Source: Thermogymnomonas acidicola JCM 13583
Lineage (GTDB): Archaea > Thermoplasmatota > Thermoplasmata > Thermoplasmatales > Thermoplasmataceae
NCBI RefSeq assembly: GCF_001316105.1
Contig: NZ_BBCP01000001.1
Span: forward strand, 186,001 to 250,000
Length of the DNA: 64,000 bases
Reading direction: 5' to 3'
The notes below the pieces were generated by a model that was not told the DNA's origin, did not search any database, and saw only the letters and a list, made by a program, of their open reading frames with translations. Positions within the stretch are counted from its first letter, which is position 1. Every line of letters starts with the position of its first letter. Position numbers and translations under genes: made by a program. Below are positions 42,288 to 52,124 of the stretch, piece after piece.

Positions 42288-42694
42288 ACCTGGAGATTCA
42301 TCTCTGCCCTACATATCTTTGCAAATGCTTCCCTGTCCCTCTCCCTTGCGTCCTCCGGTATCTCAGCAATGGGCCTCAGGCACGGAAACTCCCTCAGGGC
42401 CTCTTCCCTCGAGGCATCGGTGAACACAACAGCCCTATCACCTGGTGGCCTAGCGGCTTCAAGGGCCACCCTTGCCTGCCTCTCGCCGGTCAGGAGTGCA
42501 CAGAACAGTGCGTGCCTGTTCTTAATACGCGTGTTCTGGAACCTCGGGAGCAGGGAGAAAGCCACTTCGAGGTGGAACCTCGAGACGACGATGCCGGGAT
42601 TCAGAAAAATTGTGAAGTGATTCAGTGAACCGGATCTCTGGACGAGATCCTCAAACCTGCACCCGGAGATGTCTGCCAGGAACGAATCAGGCAA
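42284..42694 (-). CDS. Cgi121-like KEOPS subunit
   Basis: About 136 residues, unbroken. The size and pattern fit archaeal Cgi121, the tRNA-binding subunit of the KEOPS complex that makes t6A37 in tRNA: a central helix with FHLEVAFSLLPRFQNTRIKNRH, then LFCALLTGERQARVALEAA and the strand RAVVFTD. The TTG start at 42694 has a GGAGGT five bases before it and overlaps the LonB stop. It overlaps the next kinase gene too. No other KEOPS gene is in view. The family call is from a few motifs only. Confidence 0.6.
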   Translation of the reverse strand: MPDSFLADISGCRFEDLVQRSGSLNHFTIFLNPGIVVSRFHLEVAFSLLPRFQNTRIKNRHALFCALLTGERQARVALEAARPPGDRAVVFTDASREEALREFPCLRPIAEIPEDARERDREAFAKICRAEMNLQV

Positions 42695-44677
42695 CGTTAC
42701 CTCCAGCCCTGGCCTTCTTGTTGGGCATGACCGCCTTCGTCCCCCCCTCGGCCACGGGCCCGCCCATCTTTGACAGGAGCTCTGTTTTCGCAGGGCAGTC
42801 GACAAGGGCGTTCTCCAGGACCTCCCTGATGGTCGTTACTGGCACGATCTCTATCCTGTCTTTGTGCGCGTGGTCAAGTACTATATCTCCAAAGTTGGAA
42901 GCAGGCACGATGACCTTCTTGAGGCCAGCGTCTATGGCAGCCTCCACCTTGGCTGTCACGCCACCCACAGGGAGCACCTGGCCCCCCCTCACGCTGAGAG
43001 AACCTGTCATTGCAACGCTCTGGTCCACCGGAATGTTCTCCATGGCAGATATGACTGCAGTTGCGATGGAGACGCTTGCGGAGTCACCCTCAACACCCTC
43101 ATAGGTGCCCACGAACTGTATGTGCACGTCCATATTGGTTATGTCCTTGCTGCTGCCGCTTATCTTCTTGAACACAGCAGAAACGTTCTGCACGGCCTCC
43201 TTTGCAATCTCTCCCAGTTTGCCTGTGGCTATGACCTCACCCCCCCTGCCCTTCTGAATAGCCGGCGTGACCTCTGCCACTATGGGCATGACTATGCCTG
43301 AGAAGTCGGAGAGGCCATTGTTGGCACCAACAACGGCCAGACCGTTAACCGTGCCGACTGCCGATCCCTCGGTGAGGAATGTCTTGTACTGCTTCTTGAC
43401 CTCTATGGACTTGTCAGCAACCTGCTGCTCCAGGGGGCTTGCTGAGGCGCTTTGCCTTATGACATGGTCTGCTGTCACGATGTCCGCCTTTTCGCTCACC
43501 GCTATGTCGCCTGCCACCCTGACAAGCCGCCGAGCTCCCTGAGCCTCAGTGTGAGCTTGCCTTTCCTGCCTGAACGCCTCTGTGCCTCCTTAATGACTTC
43601 CACAATGGCGCCGGTGTCGAAGTGCGGTATCTTCTTGTCCTTAACCACCTCCTGGGCAATGAACTGCACCAGCTTCCTCCTGTTCTCGTCTGTATCGTCC
43701 ATGACGGAGTTCATGTAAACTTCGTATCCGTAGCCCCCCCTGATCCTTGACCTCAGTGCTGGGTGCATACCCTGTATGGCATCAAGGTTGCCTGCAGCCA
43801 CCAGGATGAAATCGCATGGCACAGGCTCAGTCTGCACCATGGCTCCAGCACTCCTCTCGCTCTGGCCAGATATGGGGAACTTCTTCTCCTGCATTGCAGT
43901 GAGGAGCGCCTGCTGGCTCTCTGGCCTCAGCAGGTTTATCTCGTCTATGAACAGCACGCCCTTGTGGGCCTTGTGGATGTTGCCAGCCTCAACCCTCTCG
44001 TGTGCCGGCGTTTCCAGGCCACCGGACTGGAACGGGTCGTGCCTGACGTCACCCAGCAGCGCACCGGAGTGCGCTCCTGTCGAATCTACAAACGGGGGGG
44101 GCTTGTCGTTGGGGGGGGTGTGCGATACCAGGAGCTTCGGTATCATTGCCCTCTCTGTCCTCATGGCGGGGGGGTTGAAGGCCAGAGCCATCCAGAGTAT
44201 CGCGGCCGCTATGATGGCGAAGAATAGTATTGTCCAGTTGCTTATCACTATGGATATGATCAGGCCCAGGAACACCACAGAGAAGATGAGGAACAGAACT
44301 CCCCCCCTGGACCTGTCCTTCTTTTCCCTCTCCGCCTTTATCTGGTACTGCCTAACAACCTCCTTGCCCTTGCCTGCAGGGAGTGTCTTTATTTTTGGCC
44401 TGTTGGAATCCTCAGGGTTTGGAAATACGAGTATATCTTCAAGCTCCTCCTTGGGGAGGAAATCAACCATTGACTGCGCAAGCATTGATTTCCCTGTACC
44501 AGGCTCACCTATGAGCAGGACGTGCCTCTTCTGTATGGCAGCCTTCTTGACGACCTCACCTGCCTCGTCCTGCCCGATTACCTGGTCGAAAAGGATCTTC
44601 GGAACCTGAACATCCTTCGTGGACTTGATGTTCAGCTTCTTGATCCATTCCTCAACGCTTTCTAGTTCTTCGTCCAC
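42687..44677 (-). CDS. lonB: Archaeal membrane-anchored Lon protease (LonB)
   Basis: About 663 residues. The AAA domain has [16 protein letters not shown] (Walker A), [10 protein letters not shown] (Walker B) and the sensor [19 protein letters not shown]. Two membrane helices ([19 protein letters not shown] and [17 protein letters not shown]) interrupt it, the hallmark of LonB. The C-terminal protease domain shows [12 protein letters not shown] with the catalytic Ser and [19 protein letters not shown] with the Lys. A single break near 43526 comes from a missing G (CTTG for CTTGG). Several tracts add one glycine within conserved blocks ([21 protein letters not shown]). A GTG start lies about 23 nt from a TATA-like sequence. 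Confidence 0.9.
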
Positions 44678-44732
44678 AGTACACCATTAAAAATTAGTAA
44701 TTAAGCCTTTGTATCAAAAATTCTCCCTTTTT

Positions 44733-45077
44733 CTAGCCTATTTCGACTGCGAATACCTTCCTGTTGTTGAACATGGTCTTGAGCGCCTTTATGTCCTCTA
44801 TGAGGTCCGGGTTCACTTTGAAGTACCTGAAGCCGTTCTTGGACTGTTCAACCACCACAAGGCCAAGGCCCACAAGGGACTCCTCTCCGGTGTACCTGAC
44901 TCCCAGTCCCTCTAGGCACCCCCCCTTGACGTTCGAAGGATCGGACCTCACTGCCCTGGATATCTCTGATAGGTATGACCTGTAAGGGTATATGGAGAGG
45001 AGGTAGAATAGGACTTTTCTCCTGAGTTCACTGCGGTTCAGTGAACGTATTACGTTTCCATCGGCTACAAGTTCCAT
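44733..45077 (-). CDS. Small winged-helix transcription regulator
   Basis: A 114-residue protein, unbroken. A winged helix is visible: ELRRKVLFYLLSIYPYRSYLSEISRAVRSDPSNVKG, then a wing (GLGLVVVEQSKNGFRYFKVN) and a short C-terminal helix. It resembles archaeal regulators of unknown effector. The ATG at 45077 is 24 nt downstream of the TATA box at 45095-45107, making it more likely than the TTG nine bases earlier. One tract near 44919-44925 adds a glycine. No target is evident. Confidence 0.7.
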   Translation of the reverse strand: MELVADGNVIRSLNRSELRRKVLFYLLSIYPYRSYLSEISRAVRSDPSNVKGGCLEGLGVRYTGEESLVGLGLVVVEQSKNGFRYFKVNPDLIEDIKALKTMFNNRKVFAVEIG

Positions 45078-45094
45078 AAAGTTCAAACCGGGAG

Positions 45095-45107
45095 GTTATA
45101 TATAAAT
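45095..45107 (-). promoter_or_regulatory. TATA box of the winged-helix regulator gene
   Basis: On the minus strand ATTTATATATAAC, centred 24 nt upstream of the ATG at 45077. It is a strong, AT-rich match. Confidence 0.65.
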
Positions 45108-45204
45108 CTTCCCATGGCACCTATTACATGTGGTGTTTCTTGCACACCCACTAGCTGTATCACATACATAGTACCTCTTTATCCTCACTATACATCAGGT
45201 CAGC

Positions 45205-46333
45205 ATGGGATTCAGCATAGGTCATCAGCTCAGGCTGACCCTCTTTGGTGAGTCTCACGGCCCAGCCATAGGGTTCGTGCTGGATGGCCTTCCAGCAGGC
45301 CTTAAGATCAGCAAAGAAGAGACTGCTGCCTGGATGGAGAGGAGGAGGCCGGCGCAGTCCATATTCACAACCCAGAGGAGGGAGAGGGACGATGTGATTT
45401 TCCTCTCTGGCCTGAGGGAGGATCATACAAACGGTGGTGCGGTATCCGGCGTGATATACAACCAGGACGTGATCAGTAAGCACTACGATGAGATCAGGGA
45501 CAACCCGAGACCAGGCCACGGCGATCTCACCATGTTCCTGAAGTACGGGGAGTGGAGGCCATACGAGGGGGGCGGCTTCCTCTCTGGACGGATGACAGCA
45601 CCCATCGTTGCTGCCGGGTCAATATGCCTCCAGGTGCTAAACAGAGCCGGCATAGAGATAGTGTCGTGGATAGAGCAGATAGGAGAGGTACGCTGCGATC
45701 ACGGGCCTCCCCAGGGACAGGACGGCGCTTATGCCTTTGATACGAGGATGCCGGACGGGGGGGAGTGCGATGCCAGGGCCTCACTCCTCCTGAGGGACAC
45801 GCTATCTGAGGGTGACAGCCTGGGTGCAAGGATAGCCACGGAGGTCAGGGGGGGCGTGCCCGCTGGAGTGGGCGATCCAATATTCGATTCTGTGGAGGGC
45901 GAGATCGCAAGGTTCATGTTCTCAATACCTGGCCTGAAGGGCATCGAGTTTGGCCGGGGGGGCTTCGGGTTTGCGGGCTCCAAAGGCAGCGAGGTGGTGG
46001 ACGAGATCTTCCTGGAGGATGGAATCTTCCGGACGAGATCGAACAACAATGGGGGCATACTGGGTGGCATAACCAACGGCATGCCCATCAGGTTCGATGT
46101 TGTGATGAAGCCCACATCCTCCATAAGGAAGCCCCCTCAGGACGGTGAACCTCAAGACCGGTGAGGAGAAGACACTCAGGGTCGTGGGCAGGCACGACCC
46201 GTGCATAGGGATAAGGGCTGTACCGGTTGTCCAGACGGCAACGGCAATAGTGCTCCTAGACATCCTCCTCCGGGACCTAGGGCCAGGGTTCCTCAGGGCC
46301 TTAGAAGAAGGGCACGAGGAACCTGAAGATTAG
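45205..46333 (+). CDS. aroC: Chorismate synthase
   Basis: About 376 residues, the final step of the shikimate pathway, needing reduced FMN. It begins GHQLRLTLFGESHGPAIGFVLDGLPAG, with RRRPAQS, RPGHGDLT, GGGFLSGRMTAPIVAAGSI, and GSEVVDEIF. The C-terminal motif GRHDPCIGIRAVPV follows after one break: the C5 near 46130-46134 should be C4. VRGGVPAG and FGRGGFGF each carry one extra glycine. The ATG at 45205 follows a TATA-like CTCTTTATCC. It converges with DUF2070, overlapping by 33 bases. No other aro gene is in view. Confidence 0.92.
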
Positions 46334-48136
46334 GAGTGAGGCTAACACGCTGCTGGGCACGGTGATCATTATGTTTACCTTTGCCCTCTGGAGTGAGTAG
46401 AAAACTATGGACTTCAGGCTGTTGAAGGTGTTTTCGTCGCCCATCCTCACCTTCACTTCGGAAGATCCGGCCACGAACCTGCACTTCTCCAGGTTGGACG
46501 ATGCCGTCCTTATGGCCTCCAGTATGCTCTCCACCACATCCTCAACCCTGTCCCTCATGCCCAGGGGGTTCATGTCAAGAGTGCTCGCGTTCACTATGTG
46601 GTTGTCGGTGGTGTAGACCTCTACGCTGTCAAGGCCAGAGCACCTTGCCCTCACGGCCTCTATTGCTCCTTCACTATGTTGTTGGAATCTGTCAGGACGT
46701 AAGCGTTGCTCCGCCCACCTGTCCTTATGACCAGGGCCTGGATGCCCATCTTTCCCATGGCGCTGAACTTGGGGGAAACCCTGCAGTACCCCCCCACCTC
46801 GGCTTCATACTTAGGCTGCAGCCTCTTGATCTCCCTCTCCAGGGGGCTTCAGGACGCTGCTGCAATCCTCCAGTTCACGGGCCCCCCCTGTGAATAGTTG
46901 TTCTGCGCGTCAATCACAGCACTATCAGATAGTCCGGCCTTCTTCAGGTGCGACATGATCTTGAGGCCCTCTTTCAGGGATACGTCATCGAACGGCTCCC
47001 TCTCTGGTACCAGGGCCACCATCCCGAAGTCCCCCCCGAACCTTTGCATCGCAACAGTGTACTTCCCGGCGCTGATCTTCTTGAACCTGGAAACGTTCCT
47101 GATCTCCACAGAGTTCTGGAGTGCCTCGCGCACGCCCATGGCTATGCTGTCTATGTCCTCCTCTCCTGCACAGTTGTTGCTGTTCGTGGTGGTGGTGTGA
47201 AAGACCATCAGGTCGGTGCCTATGTCAGGCAGCTTTTCCTGCAACCTCCTCGGGAGGTCGCTAGAACCGAGTATGCCGAACGGCCCAGGGTGCACGTAAG
47301 GGAACACAAGGGTGACCTTTGGCTCCCCCCCGCTCTCCCTGAGGACCTGGAGCACCTTCACGGGCACCTTTCTCCAGCTCCTGTAGAGACGCTCCATGAA
47401 CCTCTGGCCCACGGTCTGGTCCTTGTCTGGCCTGTAGTTCAGGAAGAAGTTGATTATCTTTATGGGGCTCTCGTTGTACTTCTGCTTGAAAGCCCTCACC
47501 GAGGCCCTTGCAAAGAGCACCCCCACCGACGACGTAAATTATGGAGGAGAGCAGGAAGGGGATGACAGTTATCAGGTCACGGTAAACCAGGACCATGGTG
47601 AATATGGCGGCATATGTGTAGTTCAGGCTAGGTATTATTGCCTCAGTGTTCTCTCTGAATAGTAGGTGTAGAACATCAGCGATCTCAGGAGGGCCACAGA
47701 CGAGATGGAGAGCATGAAAGCGTACTCGGGGATCCTTATGAAGCCCGTCCCGTAGACGGCCCAGAAGAATATGTTCCATATGATGAGCGACAGGAAGTTC
47801 AGGGCAAATACCCTCCTGGCGGGGAACTCGAACTTCGTGATCCTGGCGAAGGCTATGTCTCCAAGGTTCACTATGACGTAGGAAAGGAGTATGACATCAA
47901 CAGTGAAGACAAGGTTGCCCAGTGCATGGTAGTCAAGGGCCATTATTGCAGCCGCCGGTGCTGGATAGTAATACCACTGTGGCGATCTCCTTATGTATTT
48001 GGAAAGCTCCTCGAAGTTGCGGTGGTGCGCCTGCCTGTCCCTCAATGCAAGACGCATGCTGGGAGTTCTAAAATACTTTTCTACGGGGGGGCGGGGGGGC
48101 AGGAGGCCCTTCACTGCGTCAGTATAGGAAGCTCAT
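46301..48136 (-). CDS. DUF2070 membrane protein
   Basis: About 611 residues. The N-terminal half is a set of six or so hydrophobic helices (VIVNLGDIAFARI, FALNFLSLIIWNIFFWAVY and others), and the C-terminal half is a soluble domain with LVFPYVHPGPFGILGSSDLP, HTTTTNSNNCAGEED and VDAQNN-type elements, matching DUF2070. The family is archaeal and widespread; its His and Asp clusters suggest a hydrolase, but the function is not known. The ATG at 48136 overlaps the stop of the GT4 gene (ATGA) and needs one frame repair near 48118; a GTG at 48114 is in frame otherwise. Breaks also occur near 47655, 47520, 46848 and 46662. Confidence 0.7.
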
Positions 48137-49251
48137 TTCGTCTTTTGACGAATAGAGGAATATATTGAGAGGAGGCTCTCTATGTGGGCTTCGCTGGAAA
48201 AGTTACTCTCAACGAATTGCCTTGCTCCTTCCGAGAGCTGCATGTACGAGGATGGGTTCTCCAGCAGCGCCTGATCCTTCCAGCGGTCTCAGGCGGTTCA
48301 GTATGCAGGATCGTGCAGTCCCCCCCTGACCCCCCCGTGAAATCAAGGAGTGGGAAGCCCGGTGTCACCACGGCTGGCAGGCCGGTCGCCATGGCCTCCA
48401 GCACGGATATGCCGAACGTGTCAGATGTGGACGGATAGACGAAGAAGTAGCTCTCTCGGAGTATCCTCTGCTTTTCCTCCTCGCTCACGTAGCCCAGGAA
48501 CTCTATCTCTGCCTCTTTGTATTCAGGCACACTCTCTTTCAGCCTCTCCTCCTCAGGCCCCCCCGTGCCCGCTATCATGAGCCTCGTGCCCCCCCCACAC
48601 TCCTTCCCAGCTCCCGGGCTATTTCCACCGCCCTCCATACGCCCTTGTCTACAGTCAGCCTCCCGATATAAGCCAGAAAGGCCTAACGCTTTCCCTCCTG
48701 CACCATGTGAATCTTGAAAGGTCTGTGAACAGCGGAAGGACACGGACGTTGCCGGCACCATTGGAACGCAGCAGTTCGGCCGCCTTCGGGCTCGGTGCCA
48801 GGACAGCATCGCACCTCCTGTAGAGGTACATGTTGTAGCGCCATGAGATCCTGAAGAGCGTCTCCTTCATGGGCAGGCTCACGGCATCCATCATCTTAGA
48901 GAAGTCCGTGTGGAACGTTGCTACAATGGGCCTCCTTAGCTCCCTTGCCAGCCTGTACCCGAGCGTCCCCCCCATGTAGAAAGGGTCGTGGATGTGTATC
49001 ACGTCGGGGTTCACATCCTTCATCTTCTTGTAGAGGATGAACGGGAAGAAGTTCACGGGCCAGCGGTACTGCCTGTACCAGAACATGGGCACCGAGAGTG
49101 GCCTCACAACGTTCCTCTCAAGCTGGCCCGTAAGTGTGAAGACGAAGACCTCGTGCCCCCTGGCCTCGAGGCCCCTCTTCACCTCGTGCAGGTAATGGGA
49201 TACGCCGTCAGGCGTTGGGTAGTATGTTTCCGTGAAGAACGCGATCCTCAT
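48133..49251 (-). CDS. Glycosyltransferase family 4
   Basis: About 372 residues of GT-B fold. The N-terminal domain begins MRIAFFTETYYPTPDGVSHY, with DVIHIHDPFYMG, IVATFHTDFSK and a DAVLAPS loop. The C-terminal donor site has MIAGTGGPEEERL, FLGYVSEEEKQ, and FVYPSTSDTFGISVLEAMATGLP with the conserved E-x7-E. These are typical of diglucosyldiacylglycerol- or mannosyl-type transferases. The frame breaks near 48690, 48592 and 48270. It overlaps the following DUF2070 start. The start ATG 49251 follows the NAD-kinase-like gene by 1 nt. Confidence 0.8.
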
Positions 49252-49252
49252 C

Positions 49253-50342
49253 TCATATCTCCGTTACCCTTAACATCCTGAAAAGCCCGTAACCGTAGAG
49301 TACCTTCGTGAAGCCATTGAACCCCCCCGGGAGCCCGGCGTACTCCGAATCGATCCTGAGCTGGGGCGTGGAGAGGAGCTTCTGGAGGGTCGAGATCACC
49401 AGGACGTTGGGCCAGGTGACCTTCTCCATTACCCTCCTGCTGATCTGCCTGTTCCCCCCCTGCCGAGAATGAACCCCCCCTGCCCGCCTATGGGTGAGAG
49501 TATGGCCACGCTCTCCCTCCTTGATACCTCGTTGAAGATCCGCTCCTCCGTTGCATCCCTGACTACGACCCTCCCACCTAGCACTATGTCCACACCGAAC
49601 TCATTAGTCTCTTCGCCTAGTGCCCTGACCAGCGACTTGCACGTCCTTCCTGTACCGACAACGTATGCAACGCCATCCCTCATGTTGTCAATTATGTATT
49701 CCACTATGTCTGAGGAGTCCGGGCTCCCCCCCATGTCGAACTTCGGGCACGCGACGACGCCACCCGAGCCCGGGACAAGGGCCTTTCCGTAGTTCACGAG
49801 CCTCAGGCTCCCCCCCCTGCTCATCGATATTTCATCTGCATCCACCACATCGGCCTCCTCCAAAGATATCTGTGAGCTGCTGCCAAAACTGTCCAGCACA
49901 GCTGCCGCAGCTTCCGGGCTCGAGGCGAAGACCCCCCCGCTGTACATCTTCATCCCTGCCGGTACGCCCAACACAGGTATGTTCCTGTCCACCACTCCGG
50001 TAACATCCCTTGCTGTCCCGTCCCCGCCAACGAAAACGATGATGTCAGCATCCTCCTCCAGCGCCTTTCTGCAGAATTCCTCGGTGTCCCTTGCACTCGT
50101 TGGGCTGCCCGGGGGGGAGTGTATGACCTCGTAATCGCTCAGGCCGCACTCAACTATCTCTTGCTCCCCCCCCATGGGCCCGAGCACGTGAGGAGGTGGG
50201 GCCTCGACCTGAGGCTCCTGAGGAACGTCAATGCTCTGGTGTGGGCGTAATTGCCCACCTGCTCCCTCATTGTATCGGAACCCCTTAACGACCTGTACAG
50301 GCCAGAGCCAGCCACAGGGTTCACAAGGAAGCCCACGCGCAT
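49253..50342 (-). CDS. ATP-NAD kinase-like protein (AcoX/COG3199 family)
   Basis: About 362 residues. It opens with MRVGFLVNPVAGSG and contains the diacylglycerol/NAD kinase loop DIIVFVGGDGTARDV, followed by VLGVPAGMKMYSGGVFA and the YVVGTGRTC block. These match COG3199, a group that phosphorylates NAD or a related nucleotide. The exact substrate is unknown. The C-terminus runs through NVLVISTLQKLLSTP to the stop at 49253. Breaks near 50175 and 49452 are at C/G tracts. It lies 40 nt downstream of the dead S2P homologue, on the same strand. Confidence 0.65.
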
Positions 50343-50382
50343 GCACCAACATGGAAAACCACTAACTTATTGTTTCCACTGT

Positions 50383-52116
50383 TCAGTAAGGAGTGATATC
50401 CACCGCTGCCAGTGCGCCCACCATGGTGGAGTTGAAGGCCACCACGTACATCATCCCGGGGTCGCTGAGGGCCTTCAGGTGCATGACAATCGAATCGCCA
50501 GCGCCGAGCTTCACCTGGCCTGAGAAGAACATGTGCGTCCCGTTCATGTCAATGGTCAGGTTGTCCGGCATGCCCACCTGGTAGTACATGCCGCTTGGGG
50601 GGGCAACGATCATCAGGGAGAGGGTGTAGTTCATCCCACCCGCGTTCTCCAGCGTCATGTTCGTGTCTGTCCCGACTGATGCCTCTTCTGAAAGGGGGGT
50701 TTCTGCCGTTGAACAGTATTTCCGGGGGGGTCAGGTTCACCACAATGACCCTGACGCTGCACGCCACCGAGTAGGAGCCGGAATACACACCGATGGAGTA
50801 TGAGTATTCGCCGGGGGGGTGCGTTGTTGGCGGGAGGCCCAGGCTCAGCGTATAACTAGCTTCGCCCCCCGGGCTCTATCGGGCTCCCACCGCCGTATAC
50901 GTACATGGGAACACTCGGGCTCACGGAGAACGCGGGCACTATGGGCGCATCCCCAAGGTTGAAGACCGTCACGTTGTAGGAGGCGTTTCCTCCCATGCCG
51001 TACGCCATGACGTAGTACTCTTCATTTATGGTCACCCTGAACTGCGTGCTGCCCCCATGGTAGGGCAGTGGTACTATTCCGAGCACTATGAGCACGAGGA
51101 CTACTACGACAGCTGCATCCCGTAGCCTGGGCAGTGGGGGGGAGACGTTGTTCAGTGACGTCGGGCCCCCTGATTCCGAACACTATTGCGAAGACAGCCA
51201 GCAGTATCCAGAACGGGTAGTAAAGGCCAAGCACGACCAGCAGGGCCACCGAGATGTAAGAGAGGTAAACGGACTTCCTGCCGAGTACGGCCGAGAATAT
51301 CAGGCCGCCGTCAAGGTAGCCGAGGGGGGGAGCGCGTTGAACGCGGTGACAACGATGCCTACCCACCCCCCCGCAAAGCCCAGGATGTTCGGCGCGCTCC
51401 CAAGGGGGGAGGAAGTGGTCCAGTATCCCGGTATAGAGGAGGGGGAAAAGTAGTTTCCTGAAGGGCGTGTTTATTGCCCTTGAGTAGTCGATCTGCGGGA
51501 GGCCCTTCAGTGTGGAAATGGAAATGAAGAAGAGGGCGATGATGAAACCGGAGAGGAGTGATGAAAGGCCGGAATAGAGCATTACCTTCCTTGACGGGTA
51601 TGGCCTGTTGGGCGCGTTCACGCTGCCAAGGGTGCCCAGGGTTATGGGGTCAGGTATGAAGATGGAGAGCCCGTACTCCATGCCGTTCATCTTAAGTATC
51701 ATGGCCTTGGGTATTTCCCTGGCCAGGAGGAAGGTCAGGACAGGTATGAAGAAGAAGATGAGGGCATTCTGGAGGTTGCCCGCGAATGTGCTTGCCTCGT
51801 AAGTTGCGCTTGAATAGCTGTAACCGGAATATATGACAGTTGCCAGCGTGGCAGCCAGAAGGATGTACCTGTAAGGGAAGGCCCTGCTGTCCCAGGTCTT
51901 CCTCACTATGGTGATTTCAGATCCGCCTGCGGTGGTGAATGCCACGTAACCCTGTTTCTCCAGCTCCCGGACGAGGGAAGTAAAGTGCTCCTCGCCATAG
52001 AGGTCGAAGTTCGATACCCTGAAGACGAGGAAGTCGCCGTCCCTCTCTGCACCCTCGACCTCGTAGTACTTCGAGACCCTTGACTGTATCTGCCTTACTT
52101 CCTCCTCGTCAAACAT
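50383..52116 (-). CDS. Site-2-protease homologue lacking HExxH, with Ig-like ectodomain
   Basis: About 577 residues. An N-terminal alpha-beta domain (about 80 residues) precedes an M50-type membrane core. At the HExxH place the sequence reads FLLAREIPKAMI, so both zinc-binding His are replaced by Arg and Lys, and no G/C tract lies there to explain it. The rest of the fold is kept: PDPITLGTLGSVN and, later, NALPLGYLDGGLIF, which normally gives the third ligand. The core is followed by another helix and a beta-rich outer domain with N-x-T sites (NLTIDMNGT). It is probably a regulatory pseudoprotease. Frame breaks occur near 51405, 51160, 50865 and 50705. Confidence 0.7.
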
Positions 52117-52124
52117 TTATTTTG

